This document shows positions 57,685 through 64,000 of a stretch of DNA of 64,000 nt, piece by piece. The notes below the pieces were generated by a model. That model was not told the DNA's origin. It did not search any database and worked only from the letters and a program-made list of their open reading frames with translations. The DNA lies in contig NZ_LMDN01000002.1 in assembly GCF_001425085.1 (NCBI RefSeq), forward strand, positions 645,796-709,795, in the 5' to 3' direction. This DNA comes from Leifsonia sp. Root4. Lineage in GTDB: Bacteria > Actinomycetota > Actinomycetes > Actinomycetales > Microbacteriaceae. How positions within the stretch are numbered: position 1 is the stretch's first letter; the number at the start of each line of letters is the position of its first letter. Made by a program: the position numbers and the translations under genes.

Positions 57685-58193
57685 CGCTGTGTTCCTTCGT
57701 CCGTCATATTTGCGTCCTTCGTCCCGGTGCCGTCCAGCCGGTCTTGCACGAGTGCGACCGCCCGGGCGATCGTGGCGATCTCCTCGGCGCTCAGCCCGGC
57801 GAAGTTCGGCAGGATCGCCGTGACGAGCTCTGTGCGCCAGGCCTCCATGGCGGCCGTGCCGCTGGCCGTCGCGGCCAGCAGGGTCGCCCTGGCATCCGCG
57901 GGGTCGGCAATGCGCTGCACCCAGCCGCGCTCGACGAGGCTGTGCACGAGCTTGGTCATGGTCGGCTGGGCGACCCGGCTCTGCGCGGCGAGTTCGCCGA
58001 GGCGCATCGATCCGCCCGCGCGCAGCGCGCTGAGCGTGCGCCAGATCGCGGGCGACTCCGCGCCCTCGGTGAGCTGGGCGGCCATGCGGGTGAGCTTGTT
58101 GCTGGCGGCGACAAGCTCTCCGAGCACAGTGGCCAGCTCGGGCGTGGTGGCCAGTTCGGCTGCGCCGGGGGCCTGGGCGGGATTTTGTGGCAT
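57681..58193 (-). CDS. MarR-family transcriptional regulator
   Basis: 170 residues from the ATG at 58193, six nt after a perfect TATAAT, i.e. a leaderless transcript; open frame further upstream runs through the operator and is rejected. Winged HTH: AIWRTLSALRAGGSMRLGELAAQSRVAQPTMTKLVHSLVERGWVQRIADPADARATLLAAT. It is first in the operon with the MFS pump and probably represses it until a toxic ligand binds. Confidence 0.9.
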   Translation of the reverse strand: MPQNPAQAPGAAELATTPELATVLGELVAASNKLTRMAAQLTEGAESPAIWRTLSALRAGGSMRLGELAAQSRVAQPTMTKLVHSLVERGWVQRIADPADARATLLAATASGTAAMEAWRTELVTAILPNFAGLSAEEIATIARAVALVQDRLDGTGTKDANMTDEGTQR

Positions 58194-58198
58194 GTTCC

Positions 58199-58222
58199 GA
58201 TTATACATAGCTGGGCTATGTA
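58199..58222 (-). promoter_or_regulatory. MarR operator overlapping the -10 element
   Basis: TACATAGC-TGG-GCTATGTA (58204..58222) is a perfect inverted repeat. The minus-strand TATAAT occupies 58200..58205 and touches it, so repressor binding would block RNA polymerase. Confidence 0.78.
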
Positions 58223-58292
58223 AGTTGTGCGCGCCCGGTTCCGCCGTGCTAGCGTCTCGGTGATCGTGAACCGTTGTCAGGAGGTGACACCC

Positions 58293-58346
58293 ATGTACGC
58301 AGTATCCGCATTGGGCGCTCCCTGCAACCACCGATCGCGCGACTGA
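58293..58346 (+). CDS. Possible 17-residue leader ORF upstream of the patatin gene
   Basis: ATG preceded by a perfect AGGAGGTGA at 5 nt; encodes MYAVSALGAPCNHRSRD and stops 52 bp before the patatin start. The unusually good ribosome site is the only evidence. It may be a leader peptide or a small protein. Confidence 0.35.
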   Translation: MYAVSALGAPCNHRSRD

Positions 58347-58398
58347 GTCAGTCGCCACCGGGAGCGCCAGTCAGGCACATTCGCGAAAGGCGACTCCC

Positions 58399-59340
58399 AT
58401 GAACACAACACTTTCCTCACCCCTGCAGCCCACGGCTACGGCCCACGCCGGCGAGCGGGCGCTCGTCCTCGGCGGCGGCGGATCAACCGGCAACGCGTGG
58501 CTGATCGGCGTCATCGCCGGCCTCTTCGATGCCGGGCTCGACGTGACCACAGCAGACGTGACCATCGGCACCTCCGCCGGGTCGACGGCCGCGGCCCAGT
58601 TCGCCGGCGCAACTCCACCCGAGCTCTACGCCGCCATCCTTGCCGCTGCCCAGCCGCCGAGCAGAGCGGCCGCGCCCGAGCGGGAGCGGGAGCGGGAGCG
58701 CAATTCGAGCAAGCCGGTAACCGAGCATCTGGACAGGATGCGCAGCCTCATCGACTCCTCCGCGGGCGCGGCCGACATGCGCCGCCGAATGGGCGCGGCG
58801 GCCCTCGAACGGGATGCGGTGGCCGGCGACTCCTGGAACACGCAGTGGCGGGCGACCGTCGCCTCGAGACTGCCCAGCCAGCACTGGCCGGAGCGAACGG
58901 TGCTCATCACGGCGGTCGATGCCGAGAACGGCGAGCCGGTCGTGTTCGACCGCGACAGCGGAGTCGAGTTGACGGATGCCGTCGCCGCCAGCTGCTCCAG
59001 CGGTTTCGCCTACGGCATCGGCGGGCACCGGTACATCGACGGCGGCTACCGGTCCAATGCCGAGAACGCCGATCTGGCGGCCGGCTATCGACGGGTGCTG
59101 GTGCTGGCACCGTTCGGTGGCCGATCGCTCACCCCCATGGGCTGGGGCACGCACCTCTCGACTCAGATCGCGGAACTCCGCGCTCACGGCAGCGCGGTTG
59201 AGACGGTCTTCCCCGGCAGCGATGCCGAGCACCTGTTCGGCGCCAACGCGATGGATCTGGCGCTGCGCCCGCCCGCCGCCAGATCCGGCTACGAACTGGG
59301 CAGGGCACGGGCCGGGCACCTCGCCGAGTTCTGGCGCTGA
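58399..59340 (+). CDS. Patatin-like phospholipase
   Basis: 313 residues. Oxyanion loop LVLGGGGSTGNAW, nucleophile elbow GTSAGST (GxSxG) and the dyad motif YIDGGYRSNAEN (DGG) are all present. These enzymes hydrolyse acyl esters of lipids. A run of Glu-Arg pairs (about 93-100, from gagcgggagcgg repeats) is a small low-complexity insertion. Transcribed away from the MarR operon and alone. Confidence 0.9.
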   Translation: MNTTLSSPLQPTATAHAGERALVLGGGGSTGNAWLIGVIAGLFDAGLDVTTADVTIGTSAGSTAAAQFAGATPPELYAAILAAAQPPSRAAAPERERERERNSSKPVTEHLDRMRSLIDSSAGAADMRRRMGAAALERDAVAGDSWNTQWRATVASRLPSQHWPERTVLITAVDAENGEPVVFDRDSGVELTDAVAASCSSGFAYGIGGHRYIDGGYRSNAENADLAAGYRRVLVLAPFGGRSLTPMGWGTHLSTQIAELRAHGSAVETVFPGSDAEHLFGANAMDLALRPPAARSGYELGRARAGHLAEFWR

Positions 59341-59389
59341 CCTTCAGAGCTCGGTCCCTCAGGGCTCTGTGACTCCCCGTTAACGGGCG

Positions 59390-59421
59390 AATGCCCCGAC
59401 TGGCGTGTCGGGGCATTCATA
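59390..59421. terminator. Bidirectional terminator after the patatin gene
   Basis: GAATGCCCCGAC and GTCGGGGCATTC form a perfect 12-bp stem around TGGCGT. It lies 49 bp past the patatin stop and 10 bp past the end of the small ORF on the other strand. Confidence 0.75.
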
Positions 59422-59430
59422 GAAGGTGGG

Positions 59431-59565
59431 CTACCGGATCCAGGTGATGCCGTGCATCGCTGGGCTCCGGTACATATCCGGCGGGTGTGCGGCGGGCGAG
59501 TGCCCATCGCTGCGGAGATAAGCGTCGGCCAACAGCTGGCCGAGCGCGTGTGCGAATCGTCGCAT
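59431..59565 (-). CDS. Possible 44-residue small protein
   Basis: An open frame encodes MRRFAHALGQLLADAYLRSD...HGITWIR and stops 9 bp before a terminator hairpin. Third codon positions are about three-quarters G/C, roughly as expected for coding sequence. The ribosome site is weak. No family recognised. The rest of the 614-bp gap (59341..59954) contains two terminators and a GGATGCC/GGCATCC hairpin near 59688. Confidence 0.35.
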   Translation of the reverse strand: MRRFAHALGQLLADAYLRSDGHSPAAHPPDMYRSPAMHGITWIR

Positions 59566-59770
59566 TGTTTCTTCATTTCTGTGTGCGCGTCCACCCCATT
59601 GTGGGAGCACGAATCACGCCGGCTCGCGGAGCGAGCAGGCGCGACAGCACGGACGCGGGGGTTGCCGCTCTGCCGAGTGGCAGAACGGATGCCGCAGGCA
59701 TCCGTCGGCTGAACCCTCTCGCGTCGCGTCACAGTGAGAATCTGAATCAGAAACTCGGTGAAGAAATGCA

Positions 59771-59805
59771 AAAGGGCGTCGCCCCGTTTCGGGGGCGACG
59801 CCCTC
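59771..59805 (-). terminator. rplJL operon terminator
   Basis: AGGGCGTCGCCCC and its complement around GTTTC, with AAAA on the plus strand giving a T-run for minus-strand transcripts. A smaller hairpin directly after the rplL stop (59930..59953) precedes it. Confidence 0.85.
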
Positions 59806-59954
59806 GGAACACGGAATACCTGGGTAATAGAGGTCAGAGACCTCGTACTCGGGGAAACCGCGTCCGAAATTGCAGAGCGTTACTCGATGGAGTTCGAAAA
59901 CTCCACGAAGCGGCGCGTCACGCAGCAGTTTGTGCCCAGCAAGCTGGGCGCAAA

Positions 59955-60332
59955 TTACTTGAGGGTGACGGTTGCGCCGGCCTCTTCGAGAGCAGCCTTT
60001 GCCTTCTCGGCGGCTTCCTTGGTTGCGCCTTCGAGGACAGCCTTGGGGGCTCCATCGACGACAGCCTTGGCCTCGCCAAGACCCAGCGAGGTGAGCTCGC
60101 GGACGGTCTTGATGACCTGGATCTTCTTGTCGCCAGCAGCCTCGAGGATGACGTCGAAGGAGTCCTTCTCCTCAACCTCTTCAGCAGCAGCGCCAGCGCC
60201 ACCAGCAGCAGCGACGGGAGCGGCCGCGGTGACCTCGAACTTCTCTTCGAACGCCTTCACGAACTCGCTGAGCTCGACAAGCGTCAGGTCGGAAAACTGC
60301 TCGAGCAACTCTTCAGTGGTGAGCTTCGCCAT
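59955..60332 (-). CDS. rplL: 50S ribosomal protein L7/L12
   Basis: 125 residues. N-terminal dimerisation helix [31 protein letters not shown], Ala/Pro hinge around 38-50, and the C-terminal domain [29 protein letters not shown]. It forms the flexible stalk that recruits translation factors. Located 49 bp after rplJ. Confidence 0.98.
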   Translation of the reverse strand: MAKLTTEELLEQFSDLTLVELSEFVKAFEEKFEVTAAAPVAAAGGAGAAAEEVEEKDSFDVILEAAGDKKIQVIKTVRELTSLGLGEAKAVVDGAPKAVLEGATKEAAEKAKAALEEAGATVTLK

Positions 60333-60381
60333 GATGTATCTCCTAAATTTCTTGGTGTTGTGGAACGAGAACGTCGGGCGC

Positions 60382-60867
60382 TTACGCGGCCGCGGTCTCC
60401 AGCTTTTCGCGAAGCGCGTCGATGGTGGCGGCAGCCTTGCCCATCGTCGCCTTCATCATTCCCGCTGCCTTCGCAAGCAGAACCTCGCGGCTCTCGAGGG
60501 AGGCGTACTTGTTGACCTCGTCGGCGTTGAGGGCTTTACCCTCGAAGACGCCGCCCTTGATCACAAGATTCGGGTTTGCCTTGGCGAAGTCACGAACGGC
60601 CTTAGCGGCGGCGACGAAGTCGCCGTGCACGAAGGCGACGGCGGACGGGCCGACGAGGTCGGCATCCAGCGTCGTGATCCCCGCGTTGTTCGCGGCGATC
60701 TTGGTCAGCGTGTTCTTCACCACGGCGTAGTTCGCGTCCTGACGGATGTTGCCGCGCAGCTGCTTGAGCTGGGCAACCGTCAGGCCGCGGTATTCGGTCA
60801 GCAGAACGGCGGTCGAGGTCTCGAACAGGTTCGTGAGCTCGGCAACCGTGGCTTCCTTGTTCGCCAT
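60382..60867 (-). CDS. rplJ: 50S ribosomal protein L10
   Basis: 161 residues. [37 protein letters not shown] and [13 protein letters not shown] are L10 signatures; the C terminus is the helix that docks L7/L12 dimers. GGAG lies upstream of the ATG. L10 with L7/L12 usually represses its own translation by binding the mRNA leader. Confidence 0.98.
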   Translation of the reverse strand: MANKEATVAELTNLFETSTAVLLTEYRGLTVAQLKQLRGNIRQDANYAVVKNTLTKIAANNAGITTLDADLVGPSAVAFVHGDFVAAAKAVRDFAKANPNLVIKGGVFEGKALNADEVNKYASLESREVLLAKAAGMMKATMGKAAATIDALREKLETAAA

Positions 60868-60948
60868 GGCCTACTCCTATATGTCTACGTCACGCATCGC
60901 GGAGGCGATGCGCACCAAGACCGCCCGGCTGTTCCAGCTCGTGGCAAC

Positions 60949-60997
60949 AAAAAAGCTCCGGCGCAAGCGCACGGAGCTGGAGACAATCTTTCGATTG
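60949..60997 (-). promoter_or_regulatory. rplJ leader: attenuator-like hairpin and GAAA-loop stem
   Basis: In the minus-strand leader, CAATC-GAAA-GATTG (60984..60997) is a stem with a GNRA tetraloop. It is followed by AGCTCCG...CGGAGCT (60954..60978) and then a run of six T. This looks like an L10 leader with a terminator-like element about 85 nt before rplJ. The gap 60868..61261 has no gene; it holds this leader and, further on, the divergent promoters. Confidence 0.6.
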
Positions 60998-61261
60998 AAA
61001 ACTTCTTCACACACCTGCGCGGGCCCCTCGTTTTCACAAGGCTTCGGTCACCGTGTATTTCTACTCAGCAACAACCAGCGGTCTTTGGCTTCGTACAGGC
61101 TAACGGATGCCACGGGGCGGCGCAAATCGGCCGCCATCCGCCGCGGCACCACACGCCGCACCCTCCCCCTGGCAGCCCTCGTTCAGCACCGAAGTTGTGA
61201 TTTACTCAGATACGAGTTCCCGGCAGCGCACCAGCCGGAAGCCCTGAGTGAAAGTGTGACC

Positions 61262-61915
61262 ATGGCGACGACCAACCCTCAGGACATGCCCCGGGCTGCC
61301 ACGGACCAGACCGCCGACACCCCAGCACCGGAGACCCCCCGTCGCGGGCGCCCCGTCGACATCGCCCTCGGCCAGCGAATTCTCGATCACACGCTGCAGC
61401 AGCTCGCCGCCGCCGGATACAGCAATCTCGAGATCGAATCCATCGCCGCCGCGGCATCCTGCTCGAAGACGACCATTTATCGCCGCTGGGGCTCGAAAGG
61501 CAAGCTCGTCGCCGCAGCGATCGCCTCCGAGTACCCGGGCTCGGCGATCGTCGACAACGGCAACCTGCTCGACGACATCCTCCAGCACGTCACCGAGGGC
61601 CCGTCGCTGCTCACCTTCGGACGGCTGCCGGCAGTGGCCTGGACGGCCATGCTCGACCCGGAGGTGTCCGCCGCGCTGCGCGAGGCCGTCCTGAACGAGC
61701 GCGACGGCGTCGCCGACGGGTTCATCGCCAAGGCCATCGAGCGCGGCGAGCTGCCGGCCGACGCCGATGGCCGCACCATCGTGCACACCGCGCTCGGCCT
61801 CGGCCTCTACCGTCGCTACGTGTCCGACAACGAGCCGCTGCCGGCCGCCACGCTGCGCCAGGTGCTCACCGCGCTGATCGCCTCACCGCCGAGGGTGGCA
61901 CAGCCCGGAAAGTAG
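61262..61915 (+). CDS. TetR/AcrR-family transcriptional regulator
   Basis: 217 residues; ATG at 61262 chosen because the HTH begins after a ~25-residue tail rich in Thr/Pro. HTH: RILDHTLQQLAAAGYSNLEIESIAAAASCSKTTIYRRWGSKGKLVAAAI. The C-terminal domain resembles the TetR_C group with WTAMLDPEVSAALREAVLNERDG. Ends 59 bp before a DHA2 exporter whose promoter overlaps the TetR stop and has two palindromic sites. Confidence 0.9.
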   Translation: MATTNPQDMPRAATDQTADTPAPETPRRGRPVDIALGQRILDHTLQQLAAAGYSNLEIESIAAAASCSKTTIYRRWGSKGKLVAAAIASEYPGSAIVDNGNLLDDILQHVTEGPSLLTFGRLPAVAWTAMLDPEVSAALREAVLNERDGVADGFIAKAIERGELPADADGRTIVHTALGLGLYRRYVSDNEPLPAATLRQVLTALIASPPRVAQPGK

Positions 61916-61958
61916 TTGACAATGGTCAACTAGAGTCATATAGTTGACCATAGTCAAT
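61915..61958 (+). promoter_or_regulatory. Promoter with two operators for the DHA2 exporter
   Basis: TTGACA (61916..61921), 17-bp spacer and TATAGT (61939..61944) form a near-consensus promoter. GTTGAC-AATG-GTCAAC (61915..61930) covers the -35 and GTTGAC-CATA-GTCAAT (61943..61958) covers the -10; centres are 28 bp apart. The adjacent TetR protein is the likely ligand. Confidence 0.82.
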
Positions 61959-61974
61959 TAGATTCTGGAGCCAG

Positions 61975-63780
61975 ATGTCACAGAGCACCGCCGGCGCAAC
62001 GAAGAACGCGCCGAAGAAAACCGCACACCAGCGACCACCGAAGAACGACGAGCTCACTGAGAGCGGCATGACGCACCGTCAGGTGTTGCAGGCCCTCAGT
62101 GGCCTCCTCCTCGGCATGTTCGTCTCGATGCTCGCCTCGACCGTCGTCAGCACCTCCCTGCCGCTGATCATCGGCGACCTCAAGGGTGACCAGTCCGCAT
62201 TCACATGGGTCATCACCGCCACCCTCCTGGCCACCACCGTCAGCACCCCGCTCTGGGGAAAGCTCGCCGACCTGTTCAACCGCAAGCTGCTGCTGCAGCT
62301 CGCCCTAGTGATCTTCGTGCTCTCCTCGGCCATCGCCGGCTTCTCGCAGGACGCCTCGATGCTCATCACGATGCGCGTCTTCCAGGGCCTCGGCGCCGGT
62401 GGACTTGCCGCACTCAGCCAGATCGTCATGGCCGACATCATCAGCCCGCGTGAGCGCGGCAAGTATGCCGGACTCTTCGGCGCCGTGATGGCGATCGGCA
62501 CCATCGGCGGCCCGCTGCTCGGCGGCGTGATCACCGACACGCTCGGCTGGCGCTGGAACTTCTTCGTCGCCCTGCCGATCGCGATCGTTGCGATCATCCT
62601 GCTGCAGCGCACGCTGCACCTGCCGAAGTTGCCCAAGCGCAAGGTCTCCATCGACTACCTCGGCATCGTCCTGATCTCGAGCGGTGTCTCGCTGTTGCTC
62701 ATCTGGGTGAGCATGGGCGGAAGCCAGTTCGAGTGGGCATCCAGCACCAGCTTCGTCATGGTCGGCGGCGCGGTTCTGCTGCTCGTTCTGGCCGTCGTCG
62801 CCGAGCTCAAGGCGAAGGAGCCGATCATCCCGATGGGCCTCTTCAAGAGCCGCACCTTCACGCTCTCGGTCGTCGCCAGCATCTCGGTCGGCGTTGCCAT
62901 GTTCGGCACCTCGGTGTTCCTCAGCCAGTACATGCAGCTCGCCCGTGGCGCCACTCCCACCGAGTCCGGCCTGCTCACCATCCCGATGATGGGCGGTCTG
63001 CTGATCTCCTCGACGATCGTCGGAGCCCTGATCAGCCGGCACGGCAAGTGGAAGGCCTTCATGGTCAGCGGCAGCGTGCTGATGATCATCGGCACCACGC
63101 TGCTCAGCTTCTTGCACTACGACACCAACTTCTGGTTCGTCGGAGCCTCGATGTTCCTCCTGGGTGCCGGTGTCGGCATGGTGATGCAGAACCTCGTGCT
63201 CGTCGTGCAGAACGAGACCGCGGTCAAGAACATGGGCGTCGCCACCAGCGCCGTCACCTTCTTCCGCAGCCTCGGCGGCACGATCGGCGTCTCGGTGATG
63301 GGCTCTATCCTCGGCAGTGTCGTGGCCAGCAACATCAAGGAGGGCGTGCTCACCCTCGCCCCCGAGCAGCAGGCGATCGCCATGGAGACCCTCGGCGCCG
63401 GAACGATCCCGAAGATCAGCACCCTGCCCGACTTCCTCAAGGTGATCGTCGAGAGCGCATACGGCAGCGGCGTCGGCAACGTGTTCCTGGTTGCCGTGCC
63501 TCTCGCGGTCATCACGCTCATCGCCGTGGCGTTCCTGCCGAACGCGAAGCTCGGGACACTGACAGCGATCCAGCGGGCCAAGACCGAGGGGCCGTCGGAT
63601 GACGCTCCGGGAACGCTCCAGCGCGAGCTCGAGGACGCCGAGGACGCACTGATCGACGCAAGCTCCGCCACCGCGGGCCTTGCCGCTGTCGGACTGGCCC
63701 ATCCCACCGACAACGAGGCCGAGCTCGTCGACGCCGCCTCGGCCGGTGCCGGTTCGGGCCAGAGCGACTCCGCCAAGTAG
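61975..63780 (+). CDS. DHA2-family (EmrB/QacA) multidrug MFS exporter
   Basis: 601 residues with 14 predicted helices. MLASTVVSTSLPLIIGDLKGDQSAFTWVITATLLATTVSTPLWGKLADLFNRK contains the conserved first helix and loop 2-3. VFQGLGAGGLAALSQIVMADIISPRERGKYAG and GGPLLGGVITDTLGWRWNF are EmrB/QacA motifs B and C. The last ~80 residues are a hydrophilic Asp/Glu/Ala tail. GGAG lies 7 nt before the ATG. Controlled by the TetR gene upstream. Confidence 0.93.
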   Translation: MSQSTAGATKNAPKKTAHQRPPKNDELTESGMTHRQVLQALSGLLLGMFVSMLASTVVSTSLPLIIGDLKGDQSAFTWVITATLLATTVSTPLWGKLADLFNRKLLLQLALVIFVLSSAIAGFSQDASMLITMRVFQGLGAGGLAALSQIVMADIISPRERGKYAGLFGAVMAIGTIGGPLLGGVITDTLGWRWNFFVALPIAIVAIILLQRTLHLPKLPKRKVSIDYLGIVLISSGVSLLLIWVSMGGSQFEWASSTSFVMVGGAVLLLVLAVVAELKAKEPIIPMGLFKSRTFTLSVVASISVGVAMFGTSVFLSQYMQLARGATPTESGLLTIPMMGGLLISSTIVGALISRHGKWKAFMVSGSVLMIIGTTLLSFLHYDTNFWFVGASMFLLGAGVGMVMQNLVLVVQNETAVKNMGVATSAVTFFRSLGGTIGVSVMGSILGSVVASNIKEGVLTLAPEQQAIAMETLGAGTIPKISTLPDFLKVIVESAYGSGVGNVFLVAVPLAVITLIAVAFLPNAKLGTLTAIQRAKTEGPSDDAPGTLQRELEDAEDALIDASSATAGLAAVGLAHPTDNEAELVDAASAGAGSGQSDSAK

Positions 63781-63804
63781 GACCGGCCACATAAGATGCT
63801 GAGC

Positions 63805-64000
63805 ATGAGCCCCGACCAGACGCCATCGACCGACGAATCCATCGCCGAGGTGGAAGCGCAGCTCGGCGTGCTCTTCGGCCGCGTGCGGACGCTCTGGAAG
63901 GAGGGTGCGCATCGCGTGCACCCCGATCTCCAGCCCGTCGGCTACAAGCTGTTGGCGACGTTGGTGCGGTCGGGCTCATGCAGCGCCGGTGCCCTCGCCG
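63805..64000 (+). CDS. MarR-family regulator (N-terminal part)
   Basis: Sixty-five codons to the window edge. The ATG at 63805 is 7 nt after TAAGAT, fitting a leaderless transcript; an in-frame ATG nine bases earlier is also possible. The sequence IAEVEAQLGVLFGRVRTLWKEGAHRVHPDLQPVGYKLLATLVRSGSCSAGALA is the first helix and start of the winged HTH of MarR proteins. It may regulate itself; downstream genes are outside the window. Confidence 0.8.
   Translation, partial: MSPDQTPSTDESIAEVEAQLGVLFGRVRTLWKEGAHRVHPDLQPVGYKLLATLVRSGSCSAGALA

Overview
The window is about 68-70 % GC outside a central island. It carries class Ib ribonucleotide reductase genes (nrdHIEF), many leaderless-looking promoters (TANNNT placed 6-7 nt before the start codon), ATGA gene overlaps and extragenic repeats of the type tttcgacaagctcaa. 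Together these point to a Gram-positive actinobacterium, most likely Microbacteriaceae; the genus cannot be fixed. No rRNA, tRNA or CRISPR array was recognised.

Layout. 1-6.7 kb: four-carbon sugar-acid catabolism (sugar-acid kinase fragment plus a PdxA-type dehydrogenase), a TetR/reductase/acetyltransferase operon behind a QdoR/LmrA-like operator, a CorA transporter with a long structured leader, a small HTH protein, a second acetyltransferase and an AhpD-like protein. 6.7-21.6 kb: a complete 14.9-kb Tn7-like transposon (6715..21576) with near-perfect 25-bp terminal inverted repeats, three repeats per end that look like TnsB sites, and a perfect 5-bp target duplication CTTTC. It carries tnsA-tnsB-tnsC-tniQ and a fifth gene. 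Its cargo is a pair of related small proteins, an arsenic-type island with a truncated arsC, and a three-gene HTH / unknown / SIR2 operon that looks like a phage-defence module. It sits 19 nt past the stop codon of nrdF and has split nrdF from its terminator, so the 3' end of nrdF is the likely attachment site. This mirrors Tn7 at glmS but uses a different essential gene.

21.6-25.6 kb: nrdF, nrdE, nrdI, nrdH behind two NrdR-like boxes. 25.9-38.9 kb: two sugar ABC transporters (YtfQ/YtfR/YtfT/YjfF type and ChvE/MmsA/MmsB type), an AraD-type epimerase, two LacI regulators and several LacI-type palindromes, probably for arabinose/galactose-type sugars. 39.3-45.4 kb: MFS exporter, membrane protein, cyclase, amino-acid permease and SnoaL-like protein, with several repeat families. 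45.6-48.5 kb: cystathionine gamma-lyase/synthase and cystathionine beta-synthase behind a leaderless leader peptide with four consecutive Cys codons, a probable cysteine-responsive attenuator. 48.7-50.1 kb: DUF3105/DUF305 pair. 50.3-52.3 kb: ABC exporter, followed by a 197-bp tandem duplication. 52.8-56.2 kb: AglEFG-type alpha-glucoside transporter. 56.4-59.3 kb: MFS/MarR operon and a patatin. 60-60.9 kb: rplJ-rplL with a structured leader. 61.3-64 kb: TetR, a DHA2 drug exporter with two operators, and the start of a MarR gene.

The strongest leads are the Tn7-like element at nrdF with its TniQ/zinc-ribbon targeting protein, its SIR2 cargo operon, and the poly-cysteine leader peptide.
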